A stretch of 6,093 nucleotides of DNA from Methanosarcina sp. (GCA_013330315.1 DUIO01000005.1:1-6093), one strand, 5' to 3'. Counted from the stretch's first letter, positions 1 to 5,406 are shown. The notes: generated by a model not told the origin, from the letters alone. A program made the numbers and translations.

Positions 1-530
1 CCAAGGAGAAACTTTCCGAGAGGAGCAAAAAGAACGAGGATGATAAGGTCATTTACCGAGACCTGAATCAGAGCATAATTAATATTGGCTCTTGCAAGAT
101 AAGTCCAGACAAGCACCATAGCTGTACACGGGGCAAGCCCGAGAAGGATCATGCCTGCGATATATTGAGCCTGAAGATCGGAAGGAATAAGATTTTCAAA
201 GAGGACACGCATAAAAAGCCATGCAACAAAAGCCATTGTAAAGGGTTTGATTGCCCAGTTTACAATAAGAGTTAGAACAAGGGGTTTCAGGTTTGCTTCA
301 ACGTTCAGGATTTCCTCAAAATTAATCTTAAGCATGATTGGATACATCATGATCAGGAGCACGACGGCTACAGGAATCGAAACGTTTGCAATTTCAATGC
401 CACCGAGGGTGCCGGCAAATCCTGGAAAAAGATAACCTATTGCAGTCCCGAGTATGATACAGACTGCAACCCAGATAGAGAGGTATTTGCTGAAAAAATC
501 AAGCTCCCTTTCTTCGTTATCTTCAGGCAT
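1..530 (-). CDS. acr3: ACR3-type arsenite efflux permease, partial (C-terminal part beyond left edge)
   Basis: Membrane carrier that exports As(III), driven by the proton motive force in characterised ACR3 members (family knowledge). I translated the strand by hand: 176 complete codons are present, roughly half of the ~350-residue family length, and the reading frame runs off the left edge. Seen: a hydrophilic N-terminus, hydrophobic segments near residues 16-37, 50-68, 82-110, 121-146 and 155-170, the MMYPIMLKI motif at 61-69, and GLAPCTAMVLVW at 131-142. That last motif contains the membrane cysteine (C135 here) conserved in ACR3 and implicated in As(III) transport; NDLIIL follows at 160-165. 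The start ATG at 530 has GGAG 6 bases upstream. It overlaps the upstream usp gene by 8 bp (ATGCCTGA), so the two are cotranscribed and probably translationally coupled. Family call is confident; substrate (arsenite, possibly antimonite) is inferred. Confidence 0.9.
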   Translation of the reverse strand, partial: MPEDNEERELDFFSKYLSIWVAVCIILGTAIGYLFPGFAGTLGGIEIANVSIPVAVVLLIMMYPIMLKINFEEILNVEANLKPLVLTLIVNWAIKPFTMAFVAWLFMRVLFENLIPSDLQAQYIAGMILLGLAPCTAMVLVWTYLARANINYALIQVSVNDLIILVLFAPLGKFLL

Positions 531-1410
531 ATTCTTCTCCTTCCTCCCATTCTTCCCCTTCGAACTCTTTGCTTGCAGGGACGATCATTACAGGTTTTGT
601 GGTTTTCCGGAGTACGCTTTCTGCCGTGCTCCCGAGCAGAAGGTTCATTAAATCACCTTTTCCACGGGCGGTCAGCACTATCAAAGTGATGTCTTCCATA
701 CTGGCAAGTTTAACAATTTCATCTGATGGAATACCTTCAACGACAAGGTACTGACTCTTTATACCTCCAAGCCGCTCCTTTATTCTCTTGAGTTTCTTTT
801 TTGCTTCTTCTCTTTGCTCATCCAGCAGGTCCATATCTTTTATATCGTCTATTACATGCAGGAAAAGAACGTCTTTTATTACCTCTTTAAATGCTTGAAG
901 CTGTTCTATCGCCTTCATTGATTCTTTTGAAAAGTCGAGAGGTACAAGAACTCTGGAAAAAGTAGCCCTGCATGCCTTTTCATAAACTTCTTTTCCTTCT
1001 TTCAGGGCATCATACTTTTCAATTAACAGTATTTTTTTCGAACTGCGAGCTATGTATTCCGTAGTTCTTCCGAGAAGCTTCCCTTTTATAAATCCTTTAG
1101 TGGTGGCCCCCATTATTATTGCATCAACATCTTTCCTGTCAGCAGTCTCTGCAATTGTCCTTTTTGCATCCCCCACCACTATCAGGGTCTCGGCTTCAAG
1201 TCCGAGTTCCCTTACAAAGCCTGCGTAATCTTCAATCCTCTTTTTTGCATTTCGCTCAAACATAGGGGCAAGCCCCTGGCTTTTGTGTATATCCACCACA
1301 TGCAGAAGGATAACTTTCTTCAATCCAGCGTTTTCAAGTTCTCCTATGCAGCTGAGCAAGTCTTCTGTTTCAATAGTAAAGTCCACAGGAACAAGCAGTG
1401 TATCTATCAT
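523..1410 (-). CDS. Tandem-domain universal stress protein (UspA family)
   Basis: Cytoplasmic protein of 295 residues made of two Usp domains, roughly 1-132 and 152-278. Each begins with the typical strand-then-acid pattern (TLLVPVDF at 4-11, RVLVPLDFS at 153-161) followed by an LLHVVD/LFLHVID strand, and ends with KKILLIEK or KPVMIVPA. The ATP-loop motif G-2x-G-9x-G(S/T) is degenerate in both halves: GATTKG...GRT at 101-116, and TARGKGDLMNLLLGST at 247-262, where only the second keeps the GST phosphate-binding end. Nucleotide binding is therefore uncertain. The tail (282-295) is very acidic and glutamate rich. It is the first gene of a two-gene unit, its stop overlapping the acr3 start, so a stress or regulatory partner role for the arsenite pump is plausible but inferred. 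The start at 1410 has only a GGGGG tract about 6 bases upstream. Confidence 0.9.
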   Translation of the reverse strand: MIDTLLVPVDFTIETEDLLSCIGELENAGLKKVILLHVVDIHKSQGLAPMFERNAKKRIEDYAGFVRELGLEAETLIVVGDAKRTIAETADRKDVDAIIMGATTKGFIKGKLLGRTTEYIARSSKKILLIEKYDALKEGKEVYEKACRATFSRVLVPLDFSKESMKAIEQLQAFKEVIKDVLFLHVIDDIKDMDLLDEQREEAKKKLKRIKERLGGIKSQYLVVEGIPSDEIVKLASMEDITLIVLTARGKGDLMNLLLGSTAESVLRKTTKPVMIVPASKEFEGEEWEEGEEYA

Positions 1411-1498
1411 TATATACCCCCATTTTTAATTTCCCTCATCAAATTGTTGTATAGGCAATATCAGGTAGATCCTATTAATCAATTTTTCATATCTGCAT

Positions 1499-1506
1499 TT
1501 TTATAA
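1499..1506 (-). promoter_or_regulatory. Possible box A for usp-acr3
   Basis: On the minus strand this reads TTATAAAA, within an A-rich context suited to an archaeal TATA box. Initiation about 25 bases downstream would give a leader of roughly 65 bases before the usp start. The region is so AT-rich that other matches are available, so the assignment is weak. Confidence 0.25.
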
Positions 1507-1570
1507 TTTTATTTGTTAATTTGTTCTTTAATTTTTTAAAGAGTATACATTTTATTTATTACCTGAACAA

Positions 1571-1646
1571 GGAAATAGGTTTGCGTAATACAGCGAATAG
1601 GGTTTAAATAGTGAATGGGATTCAAGTAAAGAATGGGATTTGTCAG
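1571..1646. repeat. Degenerate tandem repeat, ~18-bp period
   Basis: Three adjacent 18-bp units align: gcgaatagggtttaaata (1593-1610), gtgaatgggattcaagta (1611-1628) and aagaatgggatttgtcag (1629-1646). A more diverged fourth copy, ggaaataggtttgcgtaa (1571-1588), precedes them with a small spacer. The shared core is gaat(a/g)gg-(a/t)tt. The function is unknown; no coding frame explains it. Confidence 0.6.
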
Positions 1647-1690
1647 CCTCACGTCAGCCCTAAATTAGCTTTAAGTTAATCTAAAAATTT

Positions 1691-1770
1691 ACTGGGTAAG
1701 TTATCATATTACTGGATAAATTTCCATGTCGCTGGATAAGTTTCTATATTTATGGATAAATCCTAAGTTC
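1691..1770. repeat. Degenerate tandem repeat, four 20-bp units
   Basis: Four contiguous 20-bp units are seen: actgggtaagttatcatatt, actggataaatttccatgtc, gctggataagtttctatatt and tatggataaatcctaagttc. The core tGG(A/G)TAA recurs at the same place in each, and a further ctggataa lies at 1869-1876. Read on the minus strand the core is TTATCCA. The regular two-helical-turn spacing could present protein sites on one face of the DNA, but this may equally be a slippage-derived repeat. Confidence 0.7.
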
Positions 1771-1838
1771 TAAGAAAATCTAGACATCTCTAAATCTGTG
1801 CTTACTTTAAAATCTGGCTACTTAAGTACAACTGTTCT

Positions 1839-1858
1839 ATTTCAAGAATCTTTGATAT
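1839..1858. promoter_or_regulatory. Operator-like palindrome ATTTCAA-N6-TTGATAT (third copy)
   Basis: Matches the two perfect sites at 4249-4268 and 5407-5426 in 13 of 14 arm bases with the identical 6-bp spacer. It lies 428 bp upstream of the usp start and 146 bp past the end of the permease operon. No consensus box A sits next to it in either direction (a TTTAAAA lies at about 1805-1811 for rightward reading), so the transcript it would control is not settled. Confidence 0.5.
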
Positions 1859-1994
1859 TGAAATTTCTCTGGATAATTTTTACCTTAAGAATCGATTTTC
1901 GATATTTTTCCAGGATCAATAAACTTCAATAAATTTGATTAGATCCTGCTTTTCAGCCCTTTAAAATTAACCTTCCAGAAAGAGCAAGTTCTTA

Positions 1995-2016
1995 AAAGAC
2001 CTTTTCAATCGTCTTT
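1995..2016 (-). terminator. Weak hairpin spanning the end of the permease operon
   Basis: On the minus strand AAAGAC and GTCTTT form a 6-bp stem around a 10-base loop that includes the TGA stop of the last operon gene, and the stem runs into a short T tract. The T tract is short, so this is at best a weak termination signal. Confidence 0.2.
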
Positions 2017-2349
2017 AAACTCAATGCTCATGCTGCCTGCCTTTTTTACCAAGGATTTTGCAAGGAAACCACTTTCCATTCTGCAGAGATTGAGCACTGC
2101 ACAGGGTACAAGGCAATTTGAAGAACACTGAGCTTCTTGTGCCCTATCAATCACGTAGTTGTTTTTGATATCAAGAATTTCCATCATGGGAACTTCCATG
2201 TGAGAGAACTTCTTTATCTTTTCACATGGGGTCTCGATATCAATAATAATTTTATTTCCCTTTTTACTTCCATGTACTTTGTGGACAAAACCACAGATAG
2301 TAGAATTTACAGTAAATTCGGCCAATTTGTCACCCTTAATTTTGGTCAT
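2005..2349 (-). CDS. Small cysteine-rich protein, DUF6951-like
   Basis: A 114-residue soluble protein of unknown function, last gene of the permease operon. The N-terminal half contains the NSTICGFV element (C19) and a short strand-rich stretch ending in TPC (C42). The second half has a dense cluster C75-x3-C79-x3-C83-x5-C89 (CSSNCLVPCAVLNLC). The arrangement resembles the DUF6951 family of methanogens from memory; this was not confirmed by a search. Six cysteines in a protein next to two other thiol proteins suggest metal, metalloid or cluster binding, which is inference. The ATG at 2349 has no Shine-Dalgarno sequence. A TTG at codon 9 (2323-2325) follows AAGGGTGA by 4 bases and would begin just before the conserved region, so it is a credible alternative start. 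It lies 63 bp downstream of the DGC gene on the same strand. Confidence 0.75.
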   Translation of the reverse strand: MTKIKGDKLAEFTVNSTICGFVHKVHGSKKGNKIIIDIETPCEKIKKFSHMEVPMMEILDIKNNYVIDRAQEAQCSSNCLVPCAVLNLCRMESGFLAKSLVKKAGSMSIEFKDD

Positions 2350-2412
2350 TTAAGTTTTTGATTATTAAGAACGATAGTTTTAGCAGTGGATAGATGTTAA
2401 TTGAAACCTGAA

Positions 2413-2814
2413 TCATTCCGATTGCAGTATCCCAATGACCTTTTCGAGAACCTCGCCTACTTCTTCATCCTTTGGATTTCTACCCTTTGTTTTCTTAATC
2501 CCTAATTCTGAAATTACTATCTGGCGGCCAACTTTAAAACCTGCAAGTTCGAGAGTCTTGCTGGCACAGCTTACCGGACAGCCATCAATTGCAATAATCC
2601 TGTCAGAAGATTCAGCGGATTTCATGAGTCCTGGAGCTCTGGCTCCTATTCCAACAGTGCACATAAGATCTCCAATTCCATTCTCTTCAAGCGCAATGGC
2701 GATTTTATTTGAGATCTGTCCAACGTTGGCTGCCCCTGCGCAGGGGAAAAGCGCAACGTTTGCCGAGCCGCATGAACATTTAGTTTCTTTATTCTCTACG
2801 GTGTAAGCTGCCAT
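2413..2814 (-). CDS. DGC-domain putative metal-binding protein
   Basis: Soluble 133-residue protein of the DGC family (COG4273/PF08859-type, recognised from the motif), described as putative zinc- or metal-binding with no established reaction. Visible cysteines: C13 and C15 (KCSCGS), C25 (FPCAGAANVGQ, the typical N-terminal element), C52 (LMCTVGIGAR), then the diagnostic IDGCPVSCA with C79 and C83. The C-terminal 30 residues are charged and helical. The start at 2814 has a strong GGAGG 6 bases upstream (2821-2825). It sits between the mini-thioredoxin gene (63 bp upstream) and the DUF6951-like gene (63 bp downstream), an arrangement with permease and thioredoxin that recurs for this family. 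A role in binding or delivering a thiol-reactive ion to the permease or thioredoxin is inference. Confidence 0.88.
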   Translation of the reverse strand: MAAYTVENKETKCSCGSANVALFPCAGAANVGQISNKIAIALEENGIGDLMCTVGIGARAPGLMKSAESSDRIIAIDGCPVSCASKTLELAGFKVGRQIVISELGIKKTKGRNPKDEEVGEVLEKVIGILQSE

Positions 2815-2877
2815 TTTTATCCTCCTTCTGATGCTTTTTTAGTTTTGAATTTTTTTACTAAAAGCAAATGTTTTCGG

Positions 2878-3111
2878 TTATTTTGCAATCCATTTTCGAA
2901 TATCTTTTTCGTCTGGTACTTTGCCCGCAAGTTTTACGTCTCCATCGATAACAACTGCAGGTGTAATCATAACGCCGTAGCTCATAATTTTTTCAATATC
3001 CTCAACTTTAATTACTTCAGCTTCAACGCCAGTTTGTTTCAGTACTTTTTCAATCGCTTCTTTTGTTTTCTTGCATTTGGCACATCCAGTTCCGAGAATT
3101 TCTATTTTCAT
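2878..3111 (-). CDS. Mini-thioredoxin (redox-active disulfide protein 2 type)
   Basis: A 77-residue thioredoxin-fold protein of the short archaeal class (TIGR00412-like), cytoplasmic. It opens with a strand, MKIEILGTG, directly before the active site C10-A-K-C13, followed by a helix (15-27). The TP pair before the cis-proline strand is at T50-P51 (MITPAVVIDG), and the C-terminal helix carries DIRKW. It lacks the N-terminal extension of full thioredoxins, as expected for the class. Its role is dithiol-disulfide exchange; the partner is unknown, but the neighbouring CSC permease and DGC protein are obvious candidates (inference). The start at 3111 has GGAGG 7 bases upstream. The 109-bp gap to the permease is longer than the other operon gaps and contains a 10-bp direct repeat (taatttactt at 3157-3166 and 3173-3182), but no clear promoter. 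Confidence 0.92.
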   Translation of the reverse strand: MKIEILGTGCAKCKKTKEAIEKVLKQTGVEAEVIKVEDIEKIMSYGVMITPAVVIDGDVKLAGKVPDEKDIRKWIAK

Positions 3112-3220
3112 ACATTTTCCTCCTTTTCCATTAGTTGAGCTTTTTCTACTTGCCTTTAATTTACTTTGTCTCTAATTTACTTATTTTAAATTTCTATAAT
3201 CTTAGAAGACGTTAGCAAAC

Positions 3221-4192
3221 TTACAGCAATATATTGAATAGATAACCTGTAAAGATTATCGAAATTGCTATAATTGAAACAAAGATAGCAATCAGTTCTT
3301 TTTTCAACACCTTTCTAAGGATAACCATCTCAGGTAGAGATACAGCTGTAACAGACATGAGAAAAGCCAGAGCGGTTCCTACCGGAAGTCCTTTTCCAAT
3401 CAAGCTTTCTACAATAGGTATCATTGCCATGACATTTGAGTACAGAGGCACTCCAATAAGGACGGAAATCGGCACTGCAAGCAGATTGTCCTTGCCAGCA
3501 TATTTTTCGAGTATGCCTTCAGGAGCATATCCGTGGAAAATACCACCTATAGCGACTCCTATTATTACATAGAGCCAGACCCTGCCCACAATTTCTTTTA
3601 CACTTTCAATGGCATAATCTGCTCTTTCCTTCGTTGTTAGTTTTTGATCTTCCGTGTTTTGCTTTCCTACTTTCATTTTGTACACAAAGTCTTCCACGTA
3701 TTTTTCAAGCTTAAGAAGACCAATTAGATAACCACCCAGAACGCCAAGTACAACACCCGATATAACATAAATTACTGTAGCCTGAAGCCCGAGAGTAGCC
3801 CATAAAGCAGCTACTGCAGCCTCATTTACAAGAGGAGAAGTGATCAAAAAGGCGAAAGTGACTCCTAGAGGCACTCCAGCTTCCACAAATCCTATAAAGA
3901 TTGGAACAGATGAACACGAACAAAAAGGGGTCACTGCACCAATAAGAGACGCGAGAAAATAATATCTGATCCCTTTTTTGCTTCCCAGGACCTGTCTTGT
4001 CCTTTCAGGCGTAATATACGTCCTCATGTAAGAAACGATAAAAATCATTACGGCCAGAAGGACGAAAATTTTCATTATGTCATATATCACAAAATTAACA
4101 CTAGAGGCAAGGCGCGTATCAGGCGCAATCCCGAAGGCCTCATATGTCAGTTTGTCAGCAATCCATTGAAGAGGATAAAATATATCGACCAT
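3221..4192 (-). CDS. ArsP/DUF318-type permease with CSC motif
   Basis: Integral membrane permease of 323 residues (PF03773-like), first gene of the operon. About eight hydrophobic segments are visible: 37-57, 78-103, 108-130, 138-160, 203-222, 238-262, 270-290 and 298-320. A charged cytoplasmic-looking loop lies at 162-200. The first repeat carries TPFCSCSSVP (88-97, C91 and C93) and SPLVNEAA (119-126); the second carries GVPLYSNVMAMIPI (247-260) and SLPE (285-288). Characterised relatives export trivalent organoarsenicals (ArsP) or are linked to copper/zinc efflux, so the substrate cannot be fixed from sequence. The membrane Cys-x-Cys pair fits a soft metal or As(III)-type ligand. The start at 4192 has GGAGG 7 bases upstream. 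A box A and a palindromic operator in front point to repression by the nearby ArsR. Confidence 0.9.
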   Translation of the reverse strand: MVDIFYPLQWIADKLTYEAFGIAPDTRLASSVNFVIYDIMKIFVLLAVMIFIVSYMRTYITPERTRQVLGSKKGIRYYFLASLIGAVTPFCSCSSVPIFIGFVEAGVPLGVTFAFLITSPLVNEAAVAALWATLGLQATVIYVISGVVLGVLGGYLIGLLKLEKYVEDFVYKMKVGKQNTEDQKLTTKERADYAIESVKEIVGRVWLYVIIGVAIGGIFHGYAPEGILEKYAGKDNLLAVPISVLIGVPLYSNVMAMIPIVESLIGKGLPVGTALAFLMSVTAVSLPEMVILRKVLKKELIAIFVSIIAISIIFTGYLFNILL

Positions 4193-4247
4193 TTTGGATC
4201 CTCCTTTTTATATCCATCATTTCTTTACTGTTACTTCAATTCTCAAA

Positions 4248-4269
4248 TATATCAATATATATTGATATA
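4248..4269. promoter_or_regulatory. Perfect 22-bp palindromic operator of the permease operon
   Basis: A 22-bp perfect inverted repeat with core ATATCAA-TATATA-TTGATAT (4249-4268). It lies 9 bases downstream of the minus-strand box A at 4278-4285, so it covers the expected transcription start. A repressor bound here would block polymerase, as ArsR/SmtB proteins commonly do. The same arms and spacer recur at 5407-5426. Confidence 0.8.
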
Positions 4270-4277
4270 CTGCGTAC

Positions 4278-4285
4278 TATATAAA
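4278..4285 (-). promoter_or_regulatory. Box A (TATA) of the permease operon
   Basis: Reads TTTATATA on the minus strand, an exact match to the archaeal box A consensus, preceded by GGGAACA as a possible BRE. A start about 25 bases downstream falls inside the palindrome and leaves a leader of roughly 65 bases containing the GGAGG of the permease gene. Confidence 0.75.
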
Positions 4286-4338
4286 TGTTCCCGTAGGGAT
4301 CTGAATATTAAATTCATTTAAAATACCATTATGCATTT

Positions 4339-4440
4339 ATGCTACCAGTAGACCTTCCAGATATTTTCAGAGAAAAAACCGCAGATCCACGGAATGAGAG
4401 AAAAGATGGAATACAGATAATGAGAAAGGAGGTTTCCTAA
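4339..4440 (+). CDS. Doubtful 33-codon ORF, unrecognised
   Basis: Runs from ATG to TAA with a composition that looks protein-like (begins MLPVDLPDIFREK, charged throughout), but there is no ribosome binding site and no recognised family. It ends 10 bp before the MITE-like element, so it may be a leftover of a mobile-element or other gene fragment, or chance. It is reported only because it is the sole readable frame in this part of the gap. Confidence 0.15.
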   Translation: MLPVDLPDIFREKTADPRNERKDGIQIMRKEVS

Positions 4441-4450
4441 AACTGAGATT

Positions 4451-4579
4451 GAGCCTATCCCAAAACCAATTTTGAGCCCCAAATTCAGAATAGTTTCAGA
4501 ACTGTTTCCTAACCAGTAAATAGGTTATGATTTCAAGACCGAAATCCAGAGGAATATTTTTTGAGTTTCGGATAAGCTC
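4451..4579. mobile_element. MITE-like element (129 bp) with 17-bp terminal inverted repeats and ATT duplication
   Basis: The left end is GAGCCTATCCCAAAACC (4451-4467). The right end, reverse-complemented, is GAGCTTATCCGAAACTC (4563-4579). They match at 13 of 17 positions including the outer GAGC and TATCC. The element is flanked directly by ATT on both sides (4448-4450 and 4580-4582), a 3-bp target duplication. It contains no transposase frame. End sequences of the GAGnnTnTCCnAAA kind resemble IS5/IS427-group insertion sequences, so it may be a non-autonomous derivative or the deleted remains of one; the family link is from memory. Confidence 0.55.
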
Positions 4580-4654
4580 ATTAAGTAAAAGAATTGCGAT
4601 ATGAAAAGAAGACTTCCTTCTTCGGATAACTGTCGGTTAGTTGGAAGAGTGAAT

Positions 4655-4687
4655 ATTCTTCTGAAAAAAAAGAAAAGTAAGAAGAAT
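4655..4687 (-). terminator. Possible hairpin/oligo-T terminator after arsR
   Basis: Arms attcttct and agaagaat (8 bp) enclose a purine-rich loop containing A8, which is T8 in the leftward arsR transcript. Archaeal termination often needs little more than an oligo-T tract. It lies over 100 bases past the arsR stop. A second T6 (4732-4737 region) is closer. Confidence 0.25.
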
Positions 4688-4795
4688 TCATTTCATTCAA
4701 AATAGAATATCGGTATTTATGGACCTGTGGAAAAAATTTTAGTCCACTCATAACTTTTAGGGAATACAACCTTAAGTTTTCTATAATACGAAATG

Positions 4796-5095
4796 TTATT
4801 CTCCAAGGACTTCCAGGATTTTCCTGATTTTTTCGTTTTGTATAGAATATAATCTCTTTTTGCCTTCTTTTCTTACTTTAATTATCCCCCAATCCTGTAG
4901 TTTTGCAAGGTGCATTGAGGTATTGGATTGAGTCTTGCCAATAATTTCTGGGATCTCACACGCACATATTTCTCCTTTACTACCATGTTTATTTTCCCCA
5001 CATTTGCACTCAGATTCAATTAAAGCCTTGATGATTCTATATCTTGTATCTTCGCTAAGGGCCTTGAAAAGTTGCAGATTCTCTTCATTAATCAT
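4796..5095 (-). CDS. arsR: ArsR/SmtB-family metal(loid)-responsive repressor
   Basis: A 99-residue winged-helix repressor that should leave DNA on binding a thiol-reactive ion. Seen: N-terminal helix LFKALSEDTRYRIIKAL (9-25), the family signature; C30-x-C32 (ECKCGE); then ICACEI at 43-48 with C44-x-C46, corresponding to the ELCVCDL As(III)-binding site of classical ArsR; a helix-turn-helix with recognition helix about 56-67 (TQSNTSMHLAKLQ); and a wing at 74-86 (VRKEGKKRLYSIQ). Two CxC pairs are more than the usual one, so a four-thiolate or broader site is possible. The start at 5095 lacks a clear Shine-Dalgarno and the leader seems short. It lies between the permease operon and the divergent CCCC-protein operon, both of which carry the same palindrome, making it the likely regulator of both. 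Inducer (As/Sb versus Cd/Zn/Cu) is not determined. Confidence 0.92.
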   Translation of the reverse strand: MINEENLQLFKALSEDTRYRIIKALIESECKCGENKHGSKGEICACEIPEIIGKTQSNTSMHLAKLQDWGIIKVRKEGKKRLYSIQNEKIRKILEVLGE

Positions 5096-5113
5096 ATCAT
5101 CATATATTGAATG
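5094..5113. promoter_or_regulatory. Weak operator-like site over the arsR start
   Basis: ATATCAT-CATATA-TTGAATG matches the operator arms at 10 of 14 bases with the same 6-bp spacer. It overlaps the arsR ATG and the expected transcription start, so it could give modest autorepression. Given the AT-rich background, chance is not excluded. Confidence 0.3.
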
Positions 5114-5115
5114 TA

Positions 5116-5139
5116 AAAAGTATATATACTTTTATAAAG
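5116..5139 (-). promoter_or_regulatory. arsR promoter with 18-bp palindrome
   Basis: The minus strand reads TTTATAAAAG (about 5130-5139) followed by TATATATA (5121-5128), either of which can act as box A for arsR and gives a short leader. The stretch 5116-5133 is also a perfect 18-bp palindrome, AAAAGTATATATACTTTT, whose arms differ from ATATCAA. It may be a second regulatory site or simply a symmetrical TATA region able to serve both strands. Confidence 0.5.
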
Positions 5140-5276
5140 ATAGAAGTTAATCTTTAACTGAATTATCCTTACGAGTTTCCGAGATCTTAATTGCTTATTA
5201 GCCCTTATTTCTGCCCTTACTGTCCTGATCCCCTTCTTAGAAAATTAAAATATAATTGTCGGCCTTGAAACCGGTT

Positions 5277-5357
5277 AATATTGTAGTTTCGTTCGAATAT
5301 TGTAGAAAAGCCACATCTGCCTATTACTACTATCTTTGAGGTATTCCTATCTTTGAG
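5277..5357. repeat. Paired short direct repeats, 17- and 19-bp spacing
   Basis: aatattgtag occurs at 5277-5286 and 5296-5305, and ctatctttgag at 5330-5340 and 5347-5357. Both are exact and both are spaced close to two helical turns, like the repeats at 1571-1770 and 5772-5820. The meaning is unknown. Confidence 0.5.
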
Positions 5358-5406
5358 TTTTTATTTCCTTAATGGTTCTCTTTTTACGCCATATCGATAG
5401 ACATAA

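Larger units (their letters stand above)
1411..2004. other. 594-bp gene-free region between usp and the permease operon
   Basis: No convincing coding frame is present on either strand; the short frames I followed are soon broken, largely because stop triplets recur within the repeats. It holds the upstream DNA of usp, two tandem degenerate repeat clusters (1571-1646 and 1691-1770), an operator-like palindrome (1839-1858), a small perfect hairpin (1891-1903, atcga/tcgat) and a 7-bp stem with a long loop (1911-1948, caggatc/gatcctg). The last encloses an 8-bp direct repeat (tcaataaa at 1916-1923 and 1926-1933). Both flanking genes read leftward, so the right part is 3' flank of the permease operon and the left part is promoter or leader of usp. 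Confidence 0.6.
4193..4795. other. 603-bp gap between arsR and the permease operon
   Basis: Contains the permease promoter and operator (4248-4285), a doubtful 33-codon plus-strand ORF (4339-4440), a MITE-like element (4451-4579) and an AT-rich stretch (4583-4795) with no supported gene. The last part has A8 at 4664-4671 (T8 for leftward transcripts) inside a hairpin with 8-bp arms, attcttct (4655-4662) and agaagaat (4680-4687). This could end the arsR transcript. Confidence 0.5.

Noticed and set aside
1571..1770. Possible CRISPR array
   Set aside because: Units are contiguous and degenerate with no unique spacers between identical repeats.
1911..1948. Hairpin caggatc/gatcctg as an intrinsic terminator
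   Set aside because: The loop is 24 bases and no T tract follows on the minus strand.
2165..2174. TTGATATCAA palindrome as another operator
   Set aside because: It is inside the DUF6951-like coding region and lacks the two 7-bp arms with a 6-bp spacer.
2238..2257. ATATCAA half-site
   Set aside because: Only 3 of 7 bases of the second arm match at the required spacing, and it is within coding sequence.
2435..2806. 123-codon plus-strand open frame
   Set aside because: Exactly opposite the DGC gene, which has the conserved cysteine motifs and a strong ribosome binding site; the plus-strand translation has no recognisable family.
2845..3138. 97-codon plus-strand open frame
   Set aside because: Phe/Asn-rich shadow of the mini-thioredoxin gene.
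4581..4769. 62-codon minus-strand open frame between the MITE and arsR
   Set aside because: Aromatic- and serine-rich translation typical of AT-rich noncoding DNA, no ribosome binding site, starts in a region without conserved-looking motifs.
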